Positions 18,305-32,548 of a stretch of DNA of 64,000 bases are shown here, one piece after another. The stretch is from positions 62,001-126,000 of the forward strand of contig QWII01000047.1 in the NCBI GenBank assembly GCA_021405325.1, given 5' to 3'. This stretch comes from Caldilinea sp. CFX5. Its GTDB lineage: Bacteria > Chloroflexota > Anaerolineae > Caldilineales > Caldilineaceae. The translations under genes and the position numbers were made by a program. Each line of letters starts with the position of its first letter. Position 1 is the first letter of the stretch. The notes under the pieces were generated by a model. It had not been told where the DNA came from. It worked only from the letters and a program-made list of their open reading frames with translations, and did no database searches.

Positions 18305-19012
18305 CTAGGGGGATGGCTTAAACTCTTGCCAGAGGAGGCGTTCAAAACCAAGGGCAACTTGGAGAGCGGTCGTTACTTCGCTGTGGGTAAAGCTGCACAA
18401 GGCATTGAGTTGAGGCATGAGATAAATATTCTTTGCCACATTGTAACCGCTGGACATGTCGGCCATCACCACCGGTGAGACGCCGGTGATCAAGAGCCGT
18501 TCCAACCCCATCCCCTGGCTGGCCGACTTGATGGTCTTGAAGAGCGTTTTAAAGACGCCTTCGCCGCGTACGAGGGCATCGTAGCGTTGCCGTCCGCCGT
18601 CGCGGCTACTCATTAACACTTCATTGGCAAAGTTGTCATACTCGTCGATCAAGAGGTAGAGCGGATAGGGCGTCTGGCGAATCTGCTCATAAGTACCTTG
18701 ACCTTCTACGATGGAAAAATCCCAGCGCATAACAAAATAGCGATTGTGGAGGGCGGTAGGATTTTGCCCGATCACCAAATGCCCAAAGAGGCGCTCAAAG
18801 TCGGGGGCCTTGGCGACGTCATAGTAATTCTCCAACACAGAGAGCAGCAGACTCTTGCCAAAGCGGCGCGGGCGGAGAAAGAGCAGTTGCTCGCCGGCTT
18901 CCTCCAACAGTGGAATCGCCCCCGTCCGATCCAGATAAAACTGGCGTTGGCTGCTGATGCGGTAGAAATCACTGTTGCCATAAGGAAACTTGAGTGCTGG
19001 TTGGCCGGTCAT
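18305..19012 (-). pseudogene. Decayed AAA-ATPase-like protein (DUF1703-associated type)
   Basis: The 235-residue frame begins like the AAA-ATPase-like proteins that normally carry a C-terminal PD-(D/E)XK nuclease domain (about 500-550 residues in total). LRPRRFGKSLLLSVLENYYD is the Walker A region and LYLLIDEYDNFANEVLMS the Walker B. Between WDFSIVEGQG and RQTPYPLYLLIDEYDNF roughly 50 residues usual in the family are missing. The frame ends soon after CSFTHSEVTTAL with unrelated residues, so the nuclease half is gone. The internal in-frame deletion plus truncation suggests a remnant. Its start overlaps the upstream 102-aa gene by four bases (ATGA). Confidence 0.65.
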
Positions 19013-19317
19013 GGGACTGTCTCTTTTTCCAGAATTTCGTCGATACTCAGGCCGGCCTCTTGCAAGGCAATACGTTGTTGACGAATCTTGTCTTCCAGGG
19101 CCAGGCCCTCTTCATACAAAGGGACAAACTCGTCGCCGCTTTTCAGCAGCAGGTAGTTGTCTTCCGCCTTCTGGTATTGCCAGAGGTGAAAGCGACCATC
19201 GAGATCGGTGGTCACATAGTAATAGGGTTTGCCGTGCAAGAAATAGCCGGGTGGATAATATTCGGCGTGGCTTTTGTAACTGATCGTGCCATTGGGAAAG
19301 TCACGGGTGATGCTCAT
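19009..19317 (-). CDS. Hypothetical 102-aa protein
   Basis: I do not recognise a family. The sequence is soluble and aromatic-rich: YKSHAEYYPPGYFLHGKPYYYVTTDLDGRFHLWQY suggests a small beta-sheet, followed by an acidic helical tail (LALEDKIRQQRIALQEAGLSIDEILEKE). The ATG at 19317 (MSITRDFPNG) is preferred over an upstream start. It is coupled by ATGA to the decayed AAA ATPase gene downstream, which suggests the two once worked together. Confidence 0.6.
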   Translation of the reverse strand: MSITRDFPNGTISYKSHAEYYPPGYFLHGKPYYYVTTDLDGRFHLWQYQKAEDNYLLLKSGDEFVPLYEEGLALEDKIRQQRIALQEAGLSIDEILEKETVP

Positions 19318-19520
19318 GGGTCGGCCCTCCATGCGTCGGTCAATACAGTCGGTCTTGATGAATAGTATACCACAACTCTGTTATACACCCTAGCCACCTA
19401 AATAATGCCGCGTGCTGCTGTCATTTGGATGATTTGATTTTTGCCTGATTTTTCAGTACCATAAAGAGCATCCACAAAACGATCATCCACCCCAAACGGT
19501 GAAAATCATTGAGGAAACCT

Positions 19521-20669
19521 ATGTCTCTTACCCTGCACCCCACCAACCTGGCGCCGATTGTGGCGCAAGCATTGGGCAAACCAGTCATTACCCTAACCGA
19601 GTGGCGCGCCCAACCGCTTGCTGCCGGCGGTTCGCAGATGGTGGGCGGGCTGGGCATTCAGCGCGTCACCGGCGTGGCGCAGACTGCGGAAGGGATGTTG
19701 CCCTGGTCGCTGATTCTCAAGGCATTGCAAGGGGGCGGGGCGCTCGCCAGTGATGACCCTGGCGCCTGGAATTATTGGCAACGGGAAGCGTTTGCCTATC
19801 AATCCGGTCTGCTGGCGCAGTTGCCGGGTGGAATTGTGGCGCCCCGCTGCTACGCCGTGCAAGCGCAGGCCGATGGTTCGTTCTGGCTCTGGTTAGAGGA
19901 AATTCAGTCAAGCGCAAAACCGTGGACGCTAGCCGACCATGCCCTGGCGGCGCGCCATTTGGGGCAGTTCAACGGCGCTTATCTGGCCGGCCATCCCCTA
20001 CCGCCGGCTCAACCCTGGATGACTTGGGGCCGTACTCGCCAGTGGGTTGATTTTACTCGTCCCTATGTCGAACGCAGCGCACAATGGGCGGCTACCCCTA
20101 TCGGTCGCCGCTGGCTGGGGCGGGTTGGGCTGGCACGGGTTCACAAGCTCTGGTCACAGACGGAACGCTTGTTACATGCGTTTGAACGGCTGCCAGTTTG
20201 TTACTGCCACCATGACGCCTTCTGCCGGAATTTGCTCCCCCGCACGAACCACGACGGCCAACGAGAAACGGTTGCGATTGACTGGGCGCTCACCGGCTAT
20301 GGCCGTATTGGCGAAGAGGTAGGGGTGACGATTGCCGTCGCGCTGGAATTTCTCGATGTCGCCATTGACCAGGCGCGGAACTTCGATCAGGCCGTTTTTG
20401 CCGGCTATCTCGACGGGTTGCGTGATGCCGGCTGGCGTGGCGATGCACGGCTGGCGCGCTTGGGCTGTACAACCAATGCCCTGATCGTGACGGGGTTGAT
20501 GTGGAATCTCTTTTTCCTGGAACAACTTCAGCAGCCGACCGGACGCGACCTGCTAACGGGCATGATCAAGCGCCCCTTCGACGACATCGTTGCGCACTAT
20601 GCTGAGCTGTTCGTCTTCCTCTTTGACCTGGGCGATGAAGCATTAGCCCTGTTGGATACGATCCGGTAG
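19521..20669 (+). CDS. Aminoglycoside-phosphotransferase-fold kinase
   Basis: A 382-residue APH/choline-kinase superfamily protein. The catalytic loop is VCYCHHDAFCRNLLPR (near residue 232; H-D-x4-N) and VAIDWALTG (near 255) supplies the metal-binding Asp. LEEIQSS near 130 could be in the hinge region. The ATG at 19521 follows GAGGAAACCT at good spacing; the TTG four codons upstream is unlikely. It stands alone, divergent from the 102-aa gene. The substrate cannot be told from sequence: sugars, choline-like compounds or antibiotics are all possible. Confidence 0.7.
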   Translation: MSLTLHPTNLAPIVAQALGKPVITLTEWRAQPLAAGGSQMVGGLGIQRVTGVAQTAEGMLPWSLILKALQGGGALASDDPGAWNYWQREAFAYQSGLLAQLPGGIVAPRCYAVQAQADGSFWLWLEEIQSSAKPWTLADHALAARHLGQFNGAYLAGHPLPPAQPWMTWGRTRQWVDFTRPYVERSAQWAATPIGRRWLGRVGLARVHKLWSQTERLLHAFERLPVCYCHHDAFCRNLLPRTNHDGQRETVAIDWALTGYGRIGEEVGVTIAVALEFLDVAIDQARNFDQAVFAGYLDGLRDAGWRGDARLARLGCTTNALIVTGLMWNLFFLEQLQQPTGRDLLTGMIKRPFDDIVAHYAELFVFLFDLGDEALALLDTIR

Positions 20670-20739
20670 AGGCGCGGATTTCGATAGCACGGATCATTAT
20701 AGGGCAGGAAGACAATCCGCGCTATCGAAATCCGCGCCT
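20670..20739. repeat. 25-bp inverted repeat after the kinase gene
   Basis: Arms 20670-20694 and 20715-20739 (aggcgcggatttcgatagca) match at 24 of 25 positions around a 20-nt loop. It starts at the kinase stop codon and could act as a terminator, but no T-run follows. Confidence 0.85.
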
Positions 20740-20743
20740 GTAT

Positions 20744-20836
20744 TCATACCCCTATCGCCTGCGCACCCTGCGCCGCCGACCGATACGCCGTATCGATCAC
20801 TGTCATGACCGCCAGCCCATCCGCTGCCGATGAAAA
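20744..20836 (-). pseudogene. C-terminal remnant of a Gfo/Idh/MocA-type dehydrogenase
   Basis: About 29 codons (SSAADGLAVMTVIDTAYRSA) look like the last helix of Gfo/Idh/MocA oxidoreductases. Upstream the frame runs into a small hairpin and unrelated sequence, and no NAD-binding domain is found. It is best explained as the stub of a deleted gene. The rest of the 20740-21171 gap shows no gene I can support. Confidence 0.45.
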
Positions 20837-20848
20837 TTGCAAAAACAA

Positions 20849-20876
20849 AGACCGGCGCTTACAAAAGCACCGGTCT
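20849..20876. terminator. Short hairpin, possible terminator
   Basis: agaccggcgctt and aagcaccggtct (11 of 12 paired) around a 4-nt loop, preceded by aaaaacaa. Read leftward this gives a stem followed by T-rich sequence. It sits where the dehydrogenase remnant is broken. Confidence 0.5.
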
Positions 20877-21171
20877 CTGTTGCCATACGAATGGCTATGG
20901 TATAAGGAGGCTAGGTAGGATGCCTTGACCACAAAACGAACAGCGCCCCAAACAGGGTTGGTTGCATAGCAGGGATCACAGGAGGAGCGCATCAAGCATA
21001 AGGAAGGACCCGCAGAGGTAGACAGAAACTGTTGCACTCACGGCCTCACCACGGCTATGCAACCCTGCATTCAAGCAGCTATTTGGTTGTGCTACGACCC
21101 TTTTACGTAGGCGGTCGTACATCTCTAGGATACCAGGAAACAGCCAGGCAGTGTTCAGGAAGGTGGCTAGT

Positions 21172-21756
21172 CTAGATCCTGGCCACTTGACCAGTTACCC
21201 GCGCCACTTGTTGCGCCACCGCCGCCACATCCGCCAGATGGCCCGCCGTCTTGGCGCTAAAGCCCTCCCCCAATTCAAAGTCATAGCCGGGAACGGTAAC
21301 CAGCCAGGCCGGTGGACAGATGCCATAGAGCCGTTTGGCATAGATCAAGAGCGCTGACGGAATGAGATGATGGCCCAAGACCGGCGCACTCCGGTGCGCC
21401 TCCACCCGCCGCACCTGAATTTCAAGCGAGTGGGCCTCCGCCGCGGTATCGAAAAAGCAGACAGCCTGCAACGCCGGGTCAGCAATCGCCAATGCCAACT
21501 CCGGCGTCAACTGCTGAATGGCAATCAGCTCCACCTGCCACCCTTGCTCGCTGAGCAGCGGACGCAACTTTTCCGCCAACGCCAACCCCGCGCCGTCATC
21601 GCGCCGCAGGGTGTTGCCGTAGGCAATAAAAAGTAATTGGTGATTGGGTGATTCGCGCCCAAGGGGCTCCCGCGTGCTGCGTGCTGCGTGACCTGAAGGC
21701 TCCCCTGCGATCGGTTCACGTAGCACGCAGCACGCAGCACGCAGCACTTGTGTCAT
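21172..21756 (-). CDS. hoxW: NiFe-hydrogenase maturation protease
   Basis: A HyaD/HybD/HoxW-type endopeptidase that removes the C-terminal peptide of the hydrogenase large subunit after nickel insertion. [22 protein letters not shown] (near residue 41) is the family N-terminus with the metal-binding Asp, [10 protein letters not shown] (near 100) the second site, and [10 protein letters not shown] (near 128) the histidine. The ATG at 21756 overlaps the hoxH stop (ATGA). Residues 4-37 are encoded by the 21672-21742 hairpin ([11 protein letters not shown] and on), so the protein has a non-homologous N-terminal extension of about 37 residues. Alternatively, translation starts at a non-ATG codon after the hairpin. 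Symbol by context. Confidence 0.82.
   Translation of the reverse strand: MTQVLRAACCVLREPIAGEPSGHAARSTREPLGRESPNHQLLFIAYGNTLRRDDGAGLALAEKLRPLLSEQGWQVELIAIQQLTPELALAIADPALQAVCFFDTAAEAHSLEIQVRRVEAHRSAPVLGHHLIPSALLIYAKRLYGICPPAWLVTVPGYDFELGEGFSAKTAGHLADVAAVAQQVARVTGQVARI
21672..21742. repeat. Inverted repeat of 7-nt GCAGCAC units inside a reading frame
   Basis: Arms 21672-21690 (cgcgtgctgcgtgctgcgtg) and 21724-21742 pair over 19 bp, and the right side continues with more acgcagc units. It lies after the hoxH stop but within the frame of the downstream protease. A single arm of the same word (acgcaacacgcagcacgcaa) occurs without partner at 45452-45471. Confidence 0.83.
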
Positions 21757-23201
21757 TTGATTGCCTCATCAAGAACCTGACCATCACTGCTCAGTACTTG
21801 CACATGCAGCGGCATCTGGCCCACGGCGTGGGTCGAGCAACTGAGACAGGGGTCAAAGGCGCGAATGCCATGTTCGATGCGGTTGAGAATGCCTTCGCTC
21901 AGGCGACCGTTTTGGATATACGTGTCGGCGATCTGGCGGACGGTGCGGTTCATCGCCAGGTTGTTTTGACCAGTGGCGATGATCAGGTTCACCTTTTGCA
22001 AAATGCCGTTGTCATCGACATGGTATTCATGGAAAAGGGTGCCGCGCGGCGCTTCACTAACCCCCACTCCTACCCGCTGGTTGACCTCGGCGCGGCTGCG
22101 CACATGGCTGTCGGTGATCACTGGGTCGGCCACCAGTTCGGCGATCTTTTCCAGCCCAAAGAGAATCTCAATCAGACGGGCATAGTGATAGTGGAAGCTG
22201 CTGGTCACCGGTTTGCCATTGGGGTTAAGCGTGCGGAAGGCGGCCAGTTCGGCGTTCGCTTGCGGGGTGTCCGCAAAAGAAGCTAGGTTCACCCGCGCCA
22301 GCGGCCCCACCCGATACATGCCCTGACGATAAGCGGCGACGCCGGCGCCATTGATCACTTTTTTGTAATAGGGGAACTTCAGGTAACTCCACGGTTCTAC
22401 CGCTTCACCAATGATGGTGCGGTAATCTTCGGGGGCAACGCCATCTTCGACAATCCGCCCTTCGCTGTCCATCACACGGAGGACGCCGTCATAGTGTTCC
22501 AGCCCGCCTTTGGGTGTGACCAGCCCCAGAAAGTAGGAGGGAAAGTCGCCGTAGCTGTTGATTTCCTGGCTCATGCTTGGCAACACATCCTGGAGCAGAC
22601 GGAAGGCCAAACCCACACCATCAAAAGCGCCGGGCAACATGGCCTCGATCGCCTGGCGCGTCTGGTCGGACAATGGCTCGCGCACACCGCCGGGGACAGT
22701 CCACGCCGGATGAATGCTTTTGCCGCCCAACAGGCGAATGACATCTTGCCCAAATTTGCGCAGACGAATGCCGGTGCGCGCCACATCGGGATAGGCGTCG
22801 ATTAAGCCCATGATGTTGCGTTTGACCGGGTCGCTCTCCATGCCCAGCAGCAGATCAGGGCCGCTCAAGTGGAAGAAGCTGAGGGCGTGGCTCTGCACAA
22901 TTTGCGCCCAGTTCATCAACCGGCGCAGCTTGGCCGCCGTCGGTGGGATGCGCACGGAGAGCAACGCATCGCCCGCTTTGGCCGACGCCATTAGGTGGCT
23001 GATCGGGCAGATGCCACAGATGCGCGCCGTAATGCCCGGCATCTCCCAAAAGCTGCGCCCTTCACAAAACTTCTCGAAACCGCGAAACTCAGTCACATGA
23101 AAGCGCGCATCGTCTACCCGGCCCATGTCATCCAGGTGAATGGTTATTTTGGCATGGCCCTCGATCCGGGTGACGGGGTCAATGGTGATTGTGCGTGTCA
23201 T
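21753..23201 (-). CDS. hoxH: NAD-linked NiFe-hydrogenase large subunit
   Basis: The 482-residue catalytic subunit that oxidises or produces H2 at a Ni-Fe(CN)2CO centre. The first nickel-binding pair is [10 protein letters not shown] (Cys62, Cys65) and the second DPCLSCSTH (Cys452, Cys455). The N-terminus [16 protein letters not shown] is typical. The 24 residues after STH ([10 protein letters not shown] and on) are the expected cleavable tail, and the matching protease is encoded next in the operon. The gene set HoxE-F-U-Y-H indicates a cytoplasmic bidirectional group 3d enzyme. It follows hoxY across a 113-bp spacer. Confidence 0.96.
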   Translation of the reverse strand: MTRTITIDPVTRIEGHAKITIHLDDMGRVDDARFHVTEFRGFEKFCEGRSFWEMPGITARICGICPISHLMASAKAGDALLSVRIPPTAAKLRRLMNWAQIVQSHALSFFHLSGPDLLLGMESDPVKRNIMGLIDAYPDVARTGIRLRKFGQDVIRLLGGKSIHPAWTVPGGVREPLSDQTRQAIEAMLPGAFDGVGLAFRLLQDVLPSMSQEINSYGDFPSYFLGLVTPKGGLEHYDGVLRVMDSEGRIVEDGVAPEDYRTIIGEAVEPWSYLKFPYYKKVINGAGVAAYRQGMYRVGPLARVNLASFADTPQANAELAAFRTLNPNGKPVTSSFHYHYARLIEILFGLEKIAELVADPVITDSHVRSRAEVNQRVGVGVSEAPRGTLFHEYHVDDNGILQKVNLIIATGQNNLAMNRTVRQIADTYIQNGRLSEGILNRIEHGIRAFDPCLSCSTHAVGQMPLHVQVLSSDGQVLDEAIK

Positions 23202-23228
23202 AACATTCCTCGTTAATAACTAATTGTC

Positions 23229-23305
23229 AATGGAGAACGGATAATTGGTAATGTTTTGGGCACCGACGCCCCCCGTTAATCATTAAGCATTTTCCATTCT
23301 CCATT
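23229..23305. repeat. Imperfect inverted repeat between hoxY and hoxH
   Basis: aatggagaa (23229-23237) pairs with ttctccatt (23297-23305), with imperfect pairing of flanking attgtc/cattat and ggataattggtaatg/cattaagcatttt. It is weaker than its neighbours but sits at the same kind of junction. Confidence 0.5.
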
Positions 23306-23314
23306 CATTATTCC

Positions 23315-23863
23315 CTAGCCAAACCGGCGCATCTCCGGCGGCAACGCCACCGTCTCGCCTTTTAGCAGCGCGCTGACGGCGGCCCAAATCCGTTGCGGGT
23401 CGGGCGGGCAACCGGGGATAAAGGCATCAACCGGGATCAACTGGTGCAGCGGCAAGACGCGCGGCAACAGCGCCGGCATGACTCGATCCGCTTCGCCGCC
23501 CCGTGGTTCCTTGCCGGGGCCTTCGTGGTAGACGGCGGTCAGCAGGTCATCCAGCGGCAACATGTTGCGCAAGCTGGTGACATTGCCGGTGACGGCGCAG
23601 TCGCCGAAGCTGACCACAATCTTACTATGAGCGCGAATCTCTTTGGCTAACTCGACATGGTCGATATTGGCCACCGCCCCTTCGACCAGCGCCACATCGA
23701 CATCGCTGGGAAAATGTTTGGCATCGGCAATTGGACTGTAGACCAATTCCACCTGTTGCGCCAGATCGACCAGCGCTTCATCTAAATCTAAAAAACTCAT
23801 GTGACAGCCGGAACAGCCGCCCAACCAGGCTGTTGCCAAGCGGATTTTTTTTGTGTCACCCAT
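23315..23863 (-). CDS. hoxY: NiFe-hydrogenase small subunit
   Basis: The 182-residue electron-transfer subunit that binds the proximal [4Fe-4S] cluster next to the Ni-Fe site. Cysteines are visible in [14 protein letters not shown] (residues 17 and 20), [11 protein letters not shown] (near 88) and [13 protein letters not shown] (near 151), the set expected for HoxY. There is no Tat signal, in line with a cytoplasmic enzyme. It lies between hoxU and hoxH, each separated by its own hairpin. Confidence 0.95.
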   Translation of the reverse strand: MGDTKKIRLATAWLGGCSGCHMSFLDLDEALVDLAQQVELVYSPIADAKHFPSDVDVALVEGAVANIDHVELAKEIRAHSKIVVSFGDCAVTGNVTSLRNMLPLDDLLTAVYHEGPGKEPRGGEADRVMPALLPRVLPLHQLIPVDAFIPGCPPDPQRIWAAVSALLKGETVALPPEMRRFG

Positions 23864-23876
23864 GATTTTGTCCTTT

Positions 23877-23932
23877 CGAGTTACGAGTTACGAATTACGA
23901 CTGAGCGCTCGTAATTCGTAACTCGTAATTCG
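23877..23932. repeat. 24-bp inverted repeat of TTACGAG/TTACGAA units
   Basis: Arms 23877-23900 and 23909-23932 (23 of 24 paired; 19 perfect) around an 8-nt loop. Each arm is three tandem 7-nt words. It fills the hoxU-hoxY junction. The same words form the hairpin at 32495-32545. Confidence 0.9.
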
Positions 23933-23937
23933 TAATT

Positions 23938-24654
23938 TTAGCGCGTCCACTCATGCTGTTCGCGACCGCGCACAATCCATTGCAGGAAGTCGCGCTGTTT
24001 TTCCATTTCGGCGACGGTGGCGCCTTTGTCCACCAGGGCGCCGGTGGGGCAAACCTGGACACATTTGCCGCAACTGGTGCAGCTTTCGCTGCTGCCCCAC
24101 GGTTGATTGAGGTCGCAGATAATGCGGCTGTTGACGCCACGGCCCATAATGTCCCACACATGGGCGCCTTCCACTTCGTCACAGACGCGTACACAGCGCG
24201 TGCAGAGGATGCAGCGATTTTGATCCAGCACAAAGCGCTCGTGGCTGGCATCCATCGCCAGCTTGGGGGTGAGATAGTCATAGCGCACATGGTCCATGCC
24301 GGCTTGCGTCGCCTGCCATTGCAGTTCACAGTTGCCATTCATGACACAGACCGCGCAGACATGATTGCGCTCGGCAAAGAGCAGTTCCAGGATCATCTTG
24401 CGATATTCAACGAGCCGGGGCGTATGGGTCTTGACTACCATGCCCTCTTGCACCGGGGTGACACAGGCGGCAAAGAGTTTATTGCTCCCCTCGATCTCGA
24501 CCATGCAGAGCCGACACGCGCCCCGATCACTCAGCCCTTCCAGGTGACAAAGCGTGGGAATCGCAATCTTCTGCTCGCGCATCACTTCCAGCAACGTCTC
24601 ACCTTCCCGTGCGCTGACCAGTTCGCCATTGATGGTTAGGGTTACGACTGACAT
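23938..24654 (-). CDS. hoxU: Hydrogenase diaphorase iron-sulfur subunit
   Basis: A 238-residue NuoG-N-terminus-like subunit carrying electrons between HoxF and HoxY. Residues 1-80 hold a [2Fe-2S] ferredoxin domain ([15 protein letters not shown]). [14 protein letters not shown] (near 98) is the NuoG-like cluster region, and two [4Fe-4S] motifs follow: [13 protein letters not shown] (near 147) and [16 protein letters not shown] (near 190). Length and order are normal. Gene order E-F-U-Y-H is that of bidirectional hydrogenases. Confidence 0.95.
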   Translation of the reverse strand: MSVVTLTINGELVSAREGETLLEVMREQKIAIPTLCHLEGLSDRGACRLCMVEIEGSNKLFAACVTPVQEGMVVKTHTPRLVEYRKMILELLFAERNHVCAVCVMNGNCELQWQATQAGMDHVRYDYLTPKLAMDASHERFVLDQNRCILCTRCVRVCDEVEGAHVWDIMGRGVNSRIICDLNQPWGSSESCTSCGKCVQVCPTGALVDKGATVAEMEKQRDFLQWIVRGREQHEWTR

Positions 24655-24676
24655 TGGACTTTTCCTTGTATATGGT

Positions 24677-24764
24677 GGTAGACAGGTAGACAGGGAAACA
24701 GGTAGACAGGTAGATAAGTCCTATTTCCCTGTGTACTTGTGTACCTGTTTCCCTGTCTACCTGT

Positions 24765-24769
<5 letters not shown>
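24677..24769. repeat. 28-bp perfect inverted repeat of GGTAGACA units
   Basis: Arms 24677-24704 and 24742-24769 are perfectly complementary and pairing continues imperfectly inward. Each arm is made of 8-nt units ggtagaca and gggaaaca. It lies between hoxF and hoxU. The hoxF stop (24765-24767) and final codons lie in one arm. The ggtagaca unit also builds the hairpin at 27203-27368. Confidence 0.92.
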
Positions 24770-26427
<1,658 letters not shown>

Positions 26428-26441
<14 letters not shown>

Positions 26442-27171
26442 GGCTCTCCTCCTCTGGGCCGATCTCTGGGCCGATCTCTGGGCCGATCTTTGGGGCGACG
26501 GCACCATTGGTTGCGGCGGTAAGCTTGCCGCGCAACCGGGCTTTCACCTTTTCGATAACCGACTCCGGCACTTCACGTCCTAACACCTCGCCATCCAGCA
26601 CGAGGACCGGCGCCAGACCGCAACTACCCAAACAGCGGGCGGCGGCAATACTGAGCTTATTGTCCGGCGTCGTCTGGCCCGGTTCGATGCCAAATTCAGC
26701 GCGCAAAGCCGCCACAATTTCGGCGGCGCGTTTGACATAGCAGGCGGTGCCTAAGCAGATCACACAGGTATGTTCCCCCTGTGGTTTCAGCGTGAAGAAA
26801 TGGTAAAAGGTCGCCACACCATAGACCCAACTGAGGGGCAGCCGCAACTGGCGCGCCACATAGATCAGCAGATCATCTTCGAGAAAGCCAAAGGCTTCCT
26901 GCGCCGTATGCAACACTTCAATCAACGCGTCCTGTTGATATTGAAAGCGTTGAAGGGTGCGGTCCACCAATTTGAAACGGGGGTCGCCACTGGGATGGGG
27001 AATATCGGCCTTCCGGGCAGGACGAGTCGTCTCGGCTTTGCTGTTCGCCCGCACCTTTTCCGGTTGCACCGGGGGCGGCGCTTTTTCGACGGGGGTATTA
27101 TTGGGGGCAGCCGCTTTATTCGCTGCCGTGCGTGCCTTGGCCCGCTCTTTGAGTTCAGCCAATGACGCCAT
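26428..27171 (-). CDS. hoxE: Hydrogenase diaphorase subunit, NuoE-like
   Basis: A 247-residue [2Fe-2S] thioredoxin-fold subunit. [11 protein letters not shown] (near 139) and [14 protein letters not shown] (near 180) hold the four cluster cysteines. The domain itself covers about residues 60-225. The first 58 residues are an Ala/Pro/Lys-rich low-complexity extension ([17 protein letters not shown]), and the tail [15 protein letters not shown] is encoded by three copies of a 15-bp tandem repeat (about 26450-26495). Both extensions are unusual in HoxE proteins of about 160 residues. It is first of the hox genes and overlaps hoxF. Confidence 0.93.
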
Positions 27172-27202
27172 AGTTTTTCTCCATTATTGTTATGGGTAGA
27201 TA

Positions 27203-27368
27203 GGTAGACAGGTAGATAGGTAGACAGGTAGACAGGTGCATAGGTGCATAGGTGCATAGGTGCATAGTTATTGGGAGAGTTTACTAAGCTAAAAGCAGTA
27301 TTCCTATACCCTTGTATACCCATACCCTTATTTACCTGTCTACCTGTCTACCTGTCTACCTGTCTACC
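27203..27368. repeat. 35-bp inverted repeat of GGTAGACA units plus AGGTGCAT tandem
   Basis: Arms 27203-27237 and 27334-27368 match at 34 of 35 positions; each is four to five tandem 8-nt units. Next to the left arm inside the loop is a second tandem array, aggtgcat repeated about four times (27235-27266), without partner. It fills the junction between the dihydroorotate-dehydrogenase-like gene and hoxE. Confidence 0.92.
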
Positions 27369-27371
27369 TTC

Positions 27372-28412
27372 TCAATACACCAACATCCGCACCGGGTCGG
27401 GGCGCCAGGATTGGAGCATCTTGATATAGTTAGCACGGACATAGGCATCGGGGGTGGCGACATTGAGTTGACTCATACTGCCGCGCATTTGGGCCACTGA
27501 TTCGTATTCGTGATCTTCCATCCAACTTTTGAGATCGGCGCGGATCTCGCCCAGCCGTTTGACGCCGTTACGCAAAAGCTCGGAGGCCAACATTGTGACC
27601 GTGGCGCCGGACATGATCGCTTTGATCACATCAATGTGGCTGTGAACGCCGCTGGTGATTGCCATGTCCGCCGCAATCCGCCCGTAGAGGACGGCCACCC
27701 AGCGCAGGGGCAAGCGCATCTCGTGCGGACTGCTCAGAACCAGGTTGGGGGTCACTTCCAGCGTCTCCAGGTCGAGATCAGGCTGATAGAAGCGGTTAAA
27801 GAGAACCAGCGCATCAGCGCCGGCGGTACAAAGACGGGCCGCCATATTGGCAAAGGCGCTAAAATAGGGGCCAACTTTCACAGCCACCGGAATCGAAATG
27901 CTGCCTCTCACCGTGCGCACAATGTCAAGGTAGGTATGTTCCACCGTCGCACTGTCCATCGCCGGGTCAACCGGAATGTAGTAAATATTGAGTTCCAACG
28001 CATCGGCGCCCGCCTCTTCCATCAGCTTGGCATATTCAATCCAGCCGCCGCTTGAGGCGCCGTTCAAGCTGGCGATAATCGGGATATCGGTTGCCGCTTT
28101 GGCTGCGCTGATCAACTCCAGGTAGCTGTGCGGCCCGACATTATAGCGCTGCATCTCCGGGAAATAATCCAACGCTTCAGCGTAACTATGCGAGCCATAG
28201 CTCAAGTAGTGATCCAGCAAGTGACTCTCTCCCTCAATCTGCTCTTCAAAGAGGGAATGCATCACCACCGCCGCCGCGCCCGCATCTTCCATCCGACGAA
28301 TGCCATCGAGGGTATAGGAAAGTGGCGAGGCCGACGGAATAAGCGGATGCGCCAGTTGCAGCCCCATGTAGGTTGTATGTAAATCCATCGGTTTGCTCCT
28401 GTTTTGTGTCAT
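27372..28412 (-). CDS. Dihydroorotate-dehydrogenase-like FMN protein
   Basis: A 346-residue TIM-barrel flavoprotein of the dihydroorotate dehydrogenase superfamily: [20 protein letters not shown] at the N-terminus, [20 protein letters not shown] (near 110) and [13 protein letters not shown] (near 200). I see no subunit-B or quinone-anchor features, and no other pyrimidine gene is near. From memory, similar proteins are often encoded beside pyruvate:ferredoxin oxidoreductase, as here, so a redox role linked to that enzyme is a better guess than pyrimidine synthesis. Substrate and electron partner are unknown. It lies between nifJ and hoxE with hairpins on both sides. Confidence 0.8.
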   Translation of the reverse strand: MTQNRSKPMDLHTTYMGLQLAHPLIPSASPLSYTLDGIRRMEDAGAAAVVMHSLFEEQIEGESHLLDHYLSYGSHSYAEALDYFPEMQRYNVGPHSYLELISAAKAATDIPIIASLNGASSGGWIEYAKLMEEAGADALELNIYYIPVDPAMDSATVEHTYLDIVRTVRGSISIPVAVKVGPYFSAFANMAARLCTAGADALVLFNRFYQPDLDLETLEVTPNLVLSSPHEMRLPLRWVAVLYGRIAADMAITSGVHSHIDVIKAIMSGATVTMLASELLRNGVKRLGEIRADLKSWMEDHEYESVAQMRGSMSQLNVATPDAYVRANYIKMLQSWRPDPVRMLVY

Positions 28413-28415
28413 ATC

Positions 28416-28547
28416 GTCGCGTGGTCGTTTGGTCGTTTAGTCGCGTGGTCGTTTGGTTGCGCTGTCTGATGGTCTTTGTCTGTATTCATCCAGGCTAGAC
28501 AACATGACTATACGACCACGCGACCAAACGACTACGTGACCACGCGA

Positions 28548-28548
<1 letters not shown>
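28416..28548. repeat. Long imperfect inverted repeat of GTCGCGTGGTCGTTTG units
   Basis: Arms about 35 bp (28416-28450 and 28514-28548) with several mismatches. Each is made of repeats of gtcgcgtg and gtcgttt(g). It sits between nifJ and the dihydroorotate-dehydrogenase-like gene and touches the first base of the nifJ stop codon. Confidence 0.83.
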
Positions 28549-32480
<3,932 letters not shown>

Positions 32481-32494
32481 GAAATTCTCCAAGA

Positions 32495-32545
32495 GGAATT
32501 ACGAGTTACGAGTTACGAGTTTCGTAATTCGTAACTCGTAATTCC
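32495..32545. repeat. Inverted repeat of TTACGAG units between reductase and nifJ
   Basis: 15 bp pair perfectly at the outside (32495-32509 with 32531-32545) and the pairing continues with two mismatches to a loop of about one base. The arms are tandem ttacgag words, as in the hoxU-hoxY hairpin. It occupies the whole gap from the reductase stop to the nifJ ribosome site. Confidence 0.87.
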
Positions 32546-32548
32546 CTC

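Noticed and set aside
20744..21037. A complete 97-aa gene
   Set aside because: Only the last 29 codons resemble protein sequence; the rest runs through a hairpin and lacks a ribosome site.
27203..27266. Possible CRISPR-like array from tandem units
   Set aside because: The repeated units are only 8 nt, have no spacers of regular length, and pair with an inverse copy downstream; no cas gene is present.
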